From Ditylenchus dipsaci (Eukaryota > Nematoda > Chromadorea > Rhabditida > Anguinidae), in assembly GCA_004194705.1 (NCBI GenBank), contig SADC01001324.1, forward strand, positions 1-64,000: 64,000 nt of DNA. Reading direction: 5' to 3'. A model generated the notes under the pieces. That model made no database searches and was not told where the DNA came from. It saw nothing but the letters and a program-made list of their open reading frames with translations. Positions 38,801 to 50,800 of this stretch are shown one piece after another. Each line of letters begins with the position of its first letter. The first letter of the stretch is position 1. The position numbers were made by a program, and so were the translations under genes.

Positions 38801-41800
38801 GTCTTTCGGTGATTCACAATGAAGCGTACTGTGACGAATGTGTTCTGCAATGGCAATTGAGAAACGTGTGAATTCCTGTGAAGCTTCATACCAACAAGTG
38901 CGAAGGCCAATGAGCTCATATGAAGCATAAGGTGAAAAGGTTCTTTGGTACAGCGATTCTCTTATGGCTTCCTACGTGCAAGAAGCTGTCTTTAGGCAAA
39001 ATTGTTGCGCCAAAGGATGGGCCCCAACGTAAAATTTTCGAAAATTTTGAAAAAAAAAATATTTAAATTGCCGCCTTTTGAATTTTAAAGGGAATAAGGG
39101 CTGTATTGGGAGGGGAAGGGAATAAAAGGGGCCACTAATCACACAGGGCTCACTAACAAGAAGATGTTGAACATAGTTTTGAATACTGGGGCCTACCGCA
39201 TAAATAAACTCTGGTGTGCATACATTTTTATGCATCCAGAGTCACTTTCGAGTGATTTGTGTCTAAGGTATGTGGGTGTGCTCATCTCAAGGGGCGCAGG
39301 GGGCTTGAGAGTTAGAGATGCGCGCACTCACTTACCTTAGACATGATTCCGAGAAGTACTCGATTATGAAATGCATATAGAATCCTTTTTTGTTGTCACG
39401 GCCGAGTTGAAAAACATGGTAATACATCCAAAACATGTCAAAATTTACTTTTTTACGTTTTGCCATAAAGTGGCCCTTTTTATTCCTTTGCCCTCTCAAT
39501 ACAGTTCTTATTCCATTTGAAATTTAAAAGGAAATCGATATTTTTTTTACTTTCACAGAATCTGATGATCATTTCCCGAAAAATCCGGGTCGAGAAACAC
39601 GAATATGCAATCGGTTTTTAAAAATTCACCTCGAAAGTGGGTCAGCCGTGGGGGGGGGCAAGTAAAGTGTACCGAATCGGAATCCTTGCGATGTTTCAGA
39701 CTAGGCTGACGAATCACATTTGGCGAAACATTTCAGAAATCAGGTTAAAGAAAGTGTCGGACTCAAGGCGGGTACGAACTTTAGGGGTGTCTTACATAGA
39801 GAATCGACTGTAGCTAAGATTCTAGGCTAAAAAAATTAACAGAAAAATTTAAAGATAAATACAAATGTCAAATTGGTGGGCATTTTTCACAGATTAAAAT
39901 ACCACCCCGAAAATTTGACACAAAGTTAACATTATTTTGCTGCACAGAGGTGAAAGAACATAAATTTTTAGTACGTTACCTTATAGTGTTCCACCAACTC
40001 ATTGACATTGCCTTTGGATATACCGCCGGTGGTCAACTCAAGTAATGGACAATCAACGACGGATTTTGCCCGAAATTCTGGCTCTTAGATCAGAATTAGC
40101 GGATTTGTCGAGTATCCGGCCCTCATAGATGTCAATGGAGTAAAGCAGAGCAGATGCAATTTCTCCTCTAAAAGTGTATAAAAAATGAGTGAATTGGACA
40201 GTTTCGGATGATTTAATTGGCACCTGGCTATAAAAGAGCTCAGTTGAGCAGTTTGGTCAAGTACCGCAATGGTGAACAGTCCAGTTTGTCCAATCACATA
40301 GACTGTTTATCATGACGCACTAGCGACTGATAGCACACATTCTCAGACAAGGCTTCCATTGCAGCGCTTACATTGCCTCCAGTGGCTAAACCTTAAATTG
40401 ATCTCAGGTTGCAATAGATGGATAAAAGGTTATATTTAAAGAATTAACACTAGAAAGGACGACTCTGCGCAAAAGAGGGCGTTGCAATATTGTTCGAAGG
40501 TCCGATTTTGTGATATTCGTGCTCGGCGGGTTACGTTCATTTTTTCTGTCATCATTTTTCCGTGGTTATTTTTTGACTGTTCTTTTTTTATGTATTGAAG
40601 AAAAAATCCTCCTAGTACTGTTTTGTAGCTTAGAATCAGGGCTTCAAAATGAGCTATGGACAATCAACATCTAAACACAAAATTTTGATAAAAAGGCCAA
40701 GTCTGATACTGAGTCTGCAATTTCGGCGGAAAATTCCGATTCCCTTTTTAGTGTCAGACTGGGCATTTTCATCCATAATTCTGTACTCAGATGCTGGTTT
40801 TGAATAGCTCATTTTGAAGGCCTGAATTTAAGCTACAAAACGGTACGAATAGAACTTTTTCTCAATACAGAAAAAATACATCCGAAAATGACCACGAAAA
40901 GTAATGACGGAAAAATGAACGACGGACAAAGGAAAGTAACCCTGCTTAGCAGGTCTGATAATCCCCAGGTAGATAATTCTTATAGTTGGCCTTTCTAGTG
41001 TTAAACAGAGGAACCCAGGATTAAGATTTTGAACAGGATTTACAAAAAAATCAACTTCCACTAATTTTTCTCCTTGATTGACAAAATGTAATTATTTTAA
41101 AATGCCTCGAAATTTTATTGAAATCTTGTTTTGGATTTTTCAGATTTCAAAAACGACCCCGGTAATTATTAGGATTAATTAGGATCTCAGCTTTACAACA
41201 AGCTATCGTACTCCATTGAACAGATTTACGAAAGTCCAGAAAGGGGCACCCTCCTCATCGGTGCCCCATTCTGGTTATTCTCCTCCTGGTCACCCTCCAC
41301 CTGGGTACCTTCCATCCTACTGAACAGCACTCTCGTGGGTGAATTTTGGTGAATTTAGATACCCTCCTCCTAGCTACCCTCGTCTTGGTTACCCCCTCCT
41401 GGGTAGCCAACCCACTCCCTTTATGGCTTTTCTCTTACTGAGTACCACCCTCCTGGGTAACTTCTTTAGTGTTTCAGAAAAATTTCCGACATATGTTTGC
41501 AAAAAAAAGGCTGAAACTGGGTTTGAACAAAAACTCCACCAAAAATCGCGGCTAAAATCCTGCATCTCCGATTTTGAGGAACTCAAAAGCTTTTTTTAAG
41601 CCACCTCAGTTTCATGGTTCTGTGATTTAAAATATCAGATGTTAAATTTCAGGGTTCCGAAAACCTATCTGGCATAAATTAGGCAAAATAAGCAGAAAAA
41701 ATGAATCCAGTCAAAAATCTACCATCTTCAATTTGGAGAGACTTAAAAACTTTTTTTAAAGCTACCTCACTTGTACGGTTTTGTGCTTAAAAGACAGCCA

Positions 41801-44800
41801 AAAAGTTGGCAATTATGCACTTCGGGGGCCCCTTTTTATTATAAACTGTCAATAGTATTCTAAGTTTCGTAAGTTATTTTTATACGCTATAAATGATAAC
41901 AAATTTGTTACTTTACCTTACAAAAAAGTTAAGTTTTTGAAAAAAGTTCCTTGTCAAAATTTGACTTTTATAACTGTTCACAGTTAATAAAGATGTTAAT
42001 AAAGTTGAATAATAAAATTTAATAAAGTTGAATTTCAGGGTTCCGAAAAGATATCCAGCATAAGTTACCAAAATTAGCCGCAATTATGCTTGAATACAAA
42101 AATGGCGATCCACCCACACATGCCAAATACTATATAGAGATATATAAGTTGTAACGCAACTTTTCTTCAACTTCGTTCCCCCAAAATTCCTGGTGCTCGA
42201 GGGTGACCAAAACGGCCTTTTTTCGGGAGAGGTTTTCACCATCTCATACCAACTTTTTTTAAAAACATTTTGCACCATCGTGTTTGGCGTGAAATTGTGA
42301 GTCTAATTTAAACTTAAATCATTTAAATTAAATCATTTAAATTTGAAAATCAAATATTTATTGTATTGAGCGGAATTCAAAATTTGACAGTGACTTATGA
42401 ATTTAAAATACCGTATTTCCTCTAATTAGCGCCCCCCCCCCCAAAACCCGGAATTTGTACCCAAAAATTTCAGCAATGTCCCGCAAGCTCACCGACAGTG
42501 CCAAGGCGAAGCGCAAGAAGAAGAAGAACCGCAAGATCGAGAAGGCTGAGGATCTCCCAAACCATATCAAGCACTCCATGATCGAAGGGCTCTACCGGAT
42601 CGGCTGGGACGCGCCGAAGATCATCAAGGAGACGGGGCTGGGCAAGTCGACGGTCTACGACAACCTCAAGCGCTTCGAAAAGAGAGGAACCTGCACCCCA
42701 GCGAACGATGAAGCCACCAAGTTGAGAGCGACCGCCTGGGCCAAGAAGTACGGAAGCAGCTCGGCAGCGAAGAAGTTAAGGTGGACCAAGAGCTAGTTTT
42801 TGGGTACAAATTCCGGGTTTTGGGGGGGGGGGCGCTAATTAGAGGAAATACGGTATAGTTTTATAAGCAAATCGACGTCGCTGAGCACGAATCCGGTATT
42901 GAAACCGAGGAATTTACGTGCGAAAAAAAAGTTAGAGGAAGTTTGTGACCTAACTTATATACTATTTTTGCATATTTTGCTACGATTTTATAACAAAATA
43001 TTGCTGTATTTAGTGTCAAAATGACCATGAGGCTCTGTTAATTCTTTTTTTGTAAAGGATTTAGCTAGGTATCGTCTTAAAATAAAGTTACAGCTTGTAG
43101 AAAGTCAGCGGTAGACATAATGAGAATCCTACCTTAACAAATAAGAGGTGATTAGAGATGCGCACTCCGATTTGCGATATTTTTGAGTTCAGTCCATTTT
43201 TTAGCCAACTTTTCTAAGCCAGAGCTTTATTTTATAACACATCTTTTTAACAACTTTTAACGCTCAACAACATGGTATGATTGGATTTTTGTATTTGAAT
43301 ATTTTATTTCTAGAAAACAGCCTCTCAAAAAAATATCGCTAAAGAGATTTTCATTTTTGGGCTTGCGATATTTTTGCGATATTTTTTCGAGAGGTTTTTT
43401 TCGTAATAATTTTGATGTAATTTCGACTAGATGTACATACCAAAATGTAGTTCAATGAAAGTTAGCTGAGGAATGTGAAGTTTGTTTAACCATACGTTTT
43501 CATCATCATCGTCCAAATTGAGCCGAAACATGACAGAAATGACAATCGAAAAAATAATTTTACGTCATGTTCCGGTTCAATTTGGACGATGATGATGAAA
43601 ACGTATGGTTAAACAAACTTCACATCCCTCAGCTAACATTCATTGAGCTACATTTTGGTTTATAACATCTAGTCGAAATTACATCAAAATTATTACGAAA
43701 AAAACCTCTCGAAAAAATATCGCAAAAATATCGCAAGCCCAAAAATGAAAATCTCTTTCTTGTTTTAGAAATAAAATATTCAAATACAAAAATCAAATCA
43801 TACCATGTTGTTGAGCGTTAAAAGTTGTTAAAAAGATGTGTTATAAAAATAAAGCTCTGGCTTAGAAAAGTTGGCTAAAAAATGGACTGAACTCAAAAAT
43901 ATCGCAAATCGGAGTGCGCATCTCTAGAGGTGATTTAGATTGACTTTTTAAATAAAAAACAGGTTATGTTTGGTATCAATAGAAAGCTGAGCTCCTTGCG
44001 GACATTTTGGTGTATTATGAGTGTGGGTACAGTACAATAATCACGACGCACCACTTGAAAACCTGTGGGTATCTAGCTGGATTTTGACCATCCACAACTT
44101 GTTACCTTCCGGACCCTTTTCACCTACTTAACCCGTCTTTGAAGCGAAAAAGACCCGCACCATCGTGTTCAGCGTGAAATTCCGAGTCAGAATATACAGG
44201 TCTACGGATTCGTATTGGGCGTGTTAAGTGCTGAAAAAATAAAGTTCACACCCAAAGGGATTCAAACCAGCAACTTATAAATGTGGTTTAATTTGAAATT
44301 AAACGGTCTCCATGCAGGACCAGATACGGAAGGAGATACCCCATTCAATTAAATTATATGGTTTCTCAGAAAATCAACAAAAAACCCTAAACCAAAAGCA
44401 GACCTTGAAATCAGCACTATTGTAGACCAGATCAATGGCATCAGAAGCTTCAGTAGATGCAATGAGCACACCTTTCTGAATCTCTATGAGATGCAGGACT
44501 TCTCGAGAAGTAAGCACCATCACATGAAAGTCGTCCACCCACTTGATGTTGATTGCCACCTCTCCATTAGGCACTTTGATTACTTTAAGCAATGGGCAAA
44601 TGATGTTGCCAGAGACTGTGGTTGGCTGTATTTGGTGGATACGCACGTCAGAACCTCTGGCAAGACATATCCTCAAATCTTTGACTGAGGCCCTGGATGT
44701 TACCTGAATATAGGTCAGCTGGTTCGGATGATGTTTAGAATTTGGCAAACCTGTAGCACCCTCTTTCTCCAGTCCAGCAGTGGTGGAGCTATAGAGGGAC

Positions 44801-47800
44801 CGTTTAACCTGAAATGCGACACATATTATTCATTGCTCGCTGGTATTAGAGAACCCAGATAAAATCGTCCTGAATTTGTTTTAAGAACGGTTCAAAGAAG
44901 TTTCTTGGGAATGTTTGTTTTTTTAAGGACTGGGGCTGGCTTTCAATTTAGCTTGGCACCTTTGGTAATCTTTAGAGGCGCTCAATTGGGTTAGCCAAAA
45001 AGTTCGTGCTTTTTTTTAGAATATTTTTCTGGCAATGTGTTTTTTCTATAAAGTTTATGACTATTTTTGTTCATGGCTCATTTGTAGCTATGATTGCGAC
45101 CGACAACATGAGTGGCCAATTTAAAATAACTATAGGGTGTCCCAGAAGTTATAGAGCATATAGAAAATAAAATTCCGCAAAAATATTTTTAAAATACGCA
45201 CAAACTTGGCAAATTCTGCCCATTTTTCTTTAAAGGAATGGGGGGCTGAAATTAACAGAGTCTTTTTTCACGACTAAATTTTAACATCTGCTATCACAGA
45301 GAAAAAAACATCTAAAAAATTAGAGCAAAAGTTTAAAATGGTCGAATTTAGCTGATCCTGGGTCTGCTAACCCTAAAAAGTGTCTTTTACAATTCGACCT
45401 CTACTCTAGGCAGGCGATATTTGAAATTTGAACTAATTGGTATGCCCCAACCTGAGTTGAGCAATCACAGCACCTCTCTTGATGGACAAAACGAGCACCT
45501 GTTTGAGAGATGCAAGCAGTATAAGCTCATCACTAGCAATCACATTAATGTTGACCACCTTCAAAAGGAACAAAAATGTGAATAAACAATCTTAATTACG
45601 AATCCAAATTCACCTCTCCCTTGCAACCAGTGAAAATGCATCTGGCATTGCGCTTTTTGCCCACTCGCTCATGCACTTCAAACACAGATCCGCCATTATC
45701 AACCAAAATTAAAGCACTGCTGAATATTTCAAAATTGATTAAACCTTCTCACTCAAAAAACTGTGTATCCCTCAAAGAATAATGGCCTCTCTAATAAACG
45801 AGCCCTTTGAACTTTTAGAACTTATATCTCAGCCAGAATGAATATTTAGCCAATCTTTTTTTGCGTTTGAACAGACTGGTAGCTTTAGAATGGCGTGAGC
45901 CATTCCAAAGGTCATTTTACCTACGTTCTTTTTTTGTTTTAAATCTTTTTTTATTCTACAATATTTTCCAAAAGTTTCTTAGCTCCAGTTAGCCTCCCCT
46001 GGCTTCGTCTTTTTCAGTGAGCCCTCTATATAAAGTAATTGTTTGTCCCCTTTCCTTGCTATTTTTTTTGAGAAGCAAATAGGGACGATAGGTTGCTTAC
46101 TTCAGTAAAATAAATCCTTAGCAGTAGGACAAAATTTTGAAAATCTGGATCTTTTTTTTTGAAAAATCAGATTGAACAAAAAAATTAAATTTCATTCGGT
46201 CTGACAACTGAGACCATCCCTGGGCTCCTAGGTGTGATTAAAATTTAAAAAAAAAGAGGCCCACTCAAATGAATTTAAAAAAGTAGGCTCTAAAGTGGGG
46301 ACAAAAAAGCAGAGGAGAGGCCGGTTTAATTGCCGAATTATTGAAAAAATTACAAACTTTAAAACATATTTAACATGAAGAATTCCTCGGCCAGCCTGCA
46401 CAATCTCCTTATATTCATTGATCACTTTTTTGGTGTGACACCCGAAAATGACCAGTCCTCCACGACTGAATCCAATGGCTAGTTTGGAGCTATCCAGGGA
46501 AAAGTCCAGGCAAGAGACTGACCCATATTCTAAAAAAAACATTAGCTACAAAAATTTAAACTGAAGAGCCACCTTGTCCAACATGGACGAATTGAGCAAG
46601 CTTCTTGGTACTTCTTTCAAATATTAGGGTCAAACCCCTGGTGGTGCCGACAGCCAGGTGAGATGTACACACAGCTAGTGCTGAAGCTGTTCCTCCAGTC
46701 GGACGTTCTTTTACCGACAAAATTTGGTGGCTTATTGATTCTGAAAACTTAGATTAATGAGTTGAATCACCCGAAAAACTCGAGAAGAGTAAAAGATAAT
46801 TGAAAAATTGGGTCGATTTTAAAATTTTTAGGTACCACCTGAAATCAAAAAATTGGATTTAGGAGAGTTTGCGGTAATTAAGAAAACTCAAAGAACAGAT
46901 TTGCAAAATATCGATTCTAAGCTGATATATTGTGTCCATATGGGGGTACAGTCGACGCTCCATATTGCGTCCAGCTCGATATTGAGTCCTGCGTAAAGGA
47001 TATTGCATCCTCTCAAAAAATTTTGAATAAATTAATTTAAGAAACTAGAGATGATTTCGAGATCCCGTATGACGATCCCGATTTTGTCGGGAAGAAGTAA
47101 CTCTTCCCACAGTGGATCACAAGTGAAATAGGAGTCATCTGGAGTGAGTAGTGAGAGTTCAACAGGCTGCTTCTTTTTTGTCTGCTATATTCTTTCTTCG
47201 AAGGAATAGTCTGAAAAAATAAAGTACGATTTCCCAAGTAAAATCACAGAGTATTGATAAAGCCATTCTGCCGGCCATGCATGCATCCTACCATATAAGC
47301 CTATAGTATTTGAGAATCACCTCAAACGATCCATCATCTAGCTGTTTTTCTAGAACAAAATAAGCAATCTAAGAAATCGACGTTTAAGCTATACATTCTG
47401 AAGCGAAGCAGTCAAGTGAACACCACAATTAAGACTTGTTGTTTCATAATGACGATGTAAAATTGAGACGAGTTGGGACCAGTGATGTTTTTGTGTACTG
47501 AGACACTTTTTGTGTTAAATTACTCATACCTCGATACCTATTTATCCGAAATTCATGGATAATAGCTTATTTTGAAGAAGAAATATAGTTCTTCAAAATG
47601 AATGATAAAATTTACGAAAACATAAAAATTCGCTTTTTTCTAAGCTAAATAACGCCAATAAAAATTCAGTAATCAAATGAAATGATTTTTTGAGTATGAC
47701 AAACTGAACAAAAATATCTACAAAAGTGTCAGTTTTGAACCAATTTAAAAAAGCTTCATATTTTTTGGTAGCTGAATAGTTCTGCTATAATCTGAAATAA

Positions 47801-50800
47801 AACAGTTTTAAAAATTCATGAAAATTTTAAAGTTATATGCTTCTACACAAATGAAAATCAATAGAATTTTCATTTGATTACTCATTTGTGTAGAAGCATA
47901 TAACTTTAAAATTTTCATGAATTTTTGAAAACTGTTTTATTTCAGATTATAGCAGAACTATTCAGCTACTAAAAAATATGAAGCTTTTTTAAATTGGTTC
48001 AAAACTGACACTTTTGTAGATATTTTTGTTCAGTTTGTCATACTCAAAAAAATCATTTCATTTGATTACTGAATTTTTATTGCGTTATTTAGCTTAGAAA
48101 AAAGCGAATTTTTATGTTTTCGTAAATTTTATCAATTCATTTTGAAGAACTATATTTCTTCTTCAAAATAAGCTATTATCCATGAATTTCGGATAAATAG
48201 GTATCGAGGTATGAGTAATTTAACACAAAAAGTGTCTCAGTACACAAAACATCACTGGTTGGGACTAAGACGAGTCGGGATTGAGACGAGTTGGGTTTTT
48301 ACCAGATTTTAAACGTGTTTTATTAAGCTGCCGTTTTAAATTCACGGTTAGGTGGATTATGAGTACAGACAGTGAGGCACCAGTCAGGTATCTATTTTAA
48401 TCTTTTTTTGTTAACTAACTCCGTTAAGAGATCTGTTTTGGGCACTTATTTAGCGGGCAAAGCTTTTCCTTGCTGCAAAAAGACTTCTTTTTGCTCCCAA
48501 AGGACTTTTTTGCTGCTAATTTTTTTTTGCTGCAAAAGGACTTTTTTTTGCTCCCAAAAGACTTTTTTTTGCTGCTAATTTTGTCTGCTGCAAAAATACT
48601 TCTTTTTGCTGCAAAAATACTTTTTTTGCTGCAAAAAGACTTTTTTTGCTGCTAAAATACTTTTTTTGCTGCAAATATTGTTTTGCTTCACATGCCTTCT
48701 TCGCTGCATTTTTCACTAGAAATATCAATTATCATACATATTTTGCGGTCAATTTGTCCACAAATTTTGTATTATTTCTCAGGAACGAATAAACAATGCT
48801 ATTCGACCTAAAATTGTGTGCTGAAAACAGTTTGTTGATACCGAAATCCTGTTTTGACTAACTAGAATCTCAATATACCGGGTTATTTATGAAAAAGCAG
48901 CACCCACTTTAAGGTATTCAGTACTTATGCACTTTGGGGGAAAGTCATTTTAAAATAATCTGAGAAAAGTGTTTAAACATCTTCTAAGTAATTGTTTTAC
49001 ACAAGTTTTTAAGTTTTTATTTAAGTTTCACCCCTGAATTGCATAAGTACCAAGTAGTTGACCTTAAAATTAAGGGAATCATTCAGATTGAGTATATAAA
49101 TATGTATCATGCCTAGAACAGTGTTTCGAGTACTTCAGTGTATATGAAAATCGGTTTTTGTCGCAAAATTTTCAGGCAGTACTTCAGTTGTTCAGCCGGA
49201 CCCAACCTGGAGAATAAGGGACTACCTAGGTTTCGAAAGTGTGATTATTGACCTGTGGACGAATTGACGAGTGTATGAATTGGCGGGTGCACGAATTGAC
49301 AGTGGACGCATTGACTGTGGACGAATTGTTGGGTACACGGATTGACCGTGGACGCGTTGACTGTAGACAAATTGACCGCAAAATATTTATAATAATTGAT
49401 ATTTCTAGTGAAAAATGCAGCGAAGAAGGCATGTGAAGCAAAACAATATTTGCAGCAAAAAAAGTATTTTAGCAGCAAAAAAAAGTATTTTAGCAGCAAA
49501 AAAAGTATTTTAGCAGCAAAAAAGTCTTTTTGCAGCACGAAGAGTCTTTTTGCAGCAAAAAAAAGTATTTTTGGCGCAAAAAAAGTCTTTTTGCAGCAGA
49601 CAAAATTAGCCGAAAAAAAAAAGTCCTTTGGGAGCAAAAAGAAGTCTTTTGCAGCAAGGAAAAGCTTTGCCCTTATTTAGCTGGGGGCGCATTTTTCACT
49701 TCTTGGAAAATCATGTTTAAATGACTCCTAAGTAAGCTTTATGTGCTTAAAACGATAAGAAGGTTATTTTGTGACACTTTTCCACATAAAAAATTGATTT
49801 TTGAAAATTTTTTTTTTACCAAAATATGACTTTTTACCTTGGAGGACCAAGGTAAATCACCTTGTATTAAGGTATTCTACCCCGTTTTGGTCACTGGAGC
49901 TGGGCAAAAAGAGCCACTATATGCATTTTAATCAAGAGTCTAATGCATTTTTAATCAAGAGTCATAATTCCGAGCAAGACTCTTGATTAAAAATGCATAT
50001 AGTGGCTCTTTTTGCCCAGCTCCAGTGACCAAAACGGGGTAGAATAGCTTAATACAAGGTGATCTACCTTGGTCCCCCAAGTCAAAAAGCAGATTTTGGT
50101 CAAAATTTTTTTTTTCAAAAAATCTATTTTTTGTGTGGAAAAGTGTCACAAAATGACTTTCTTATCGTTTTAAGCACATAAAAGTTACTTAAGAGTCATT
50201 TAAACGTGTTTTTTAAATAAGTGAAAAATGCGCCCGCCAGCTAAATAAGTTCCCTGTTCTGAATCAATTTATTTAAACAGCTAAAACATTTACCTTCTTT
50301 TTGTATATTAATAGGTGATCCCAATTTGTAAGAAATAGGCACCAGCGAGTGGGAACTCGCTCTGTCCAGGGCAAACAGAAAGGAGTCATCATCTTCAAAC
50401 CCACTTAATTCCTCGTCTAGAAAATCGTTTCTCTGAAAAAGTTATCTAAATTTTTTATAGTACACTTTTGATAAACGAACACCCTTCAATTTCGTTCCTC
50501 CGCATCATTGGACACTTTTACGCAATCTTTGAAATCTTTTACCACCCGTTTATGGTTGGTCTAGTCCAGAAATAGAAAGTATTCCGATTTGCCAGTCATT
50601 TCAGAAAAAGTCAAGTTCTTTAAAATTTTGAAAGTTACCAAAAATAACATTTGAAGCTAATTTTTTATGAACATTACAAAACATTTCTAAACACTTTCTG
50701 AGCTAAAAGTTTTGAATTTCGCCAATTTGAGGGAGGACAATATATAGATGTTATACGGTATTTAATAAAGCAAAACTCAGTCACTTCAGCTAGAATTTCA

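Noticed and set aside
42476..42796. HTH ORF as bacterial contamination or horizontal transfer
   Set aside because: Higher GC suggested it, but the ORF is enclosed by TA-flanked inverted repeats shared with a non-coding MITE at 26.6 kb, so it belongs to a resident eukaryotic transposon.
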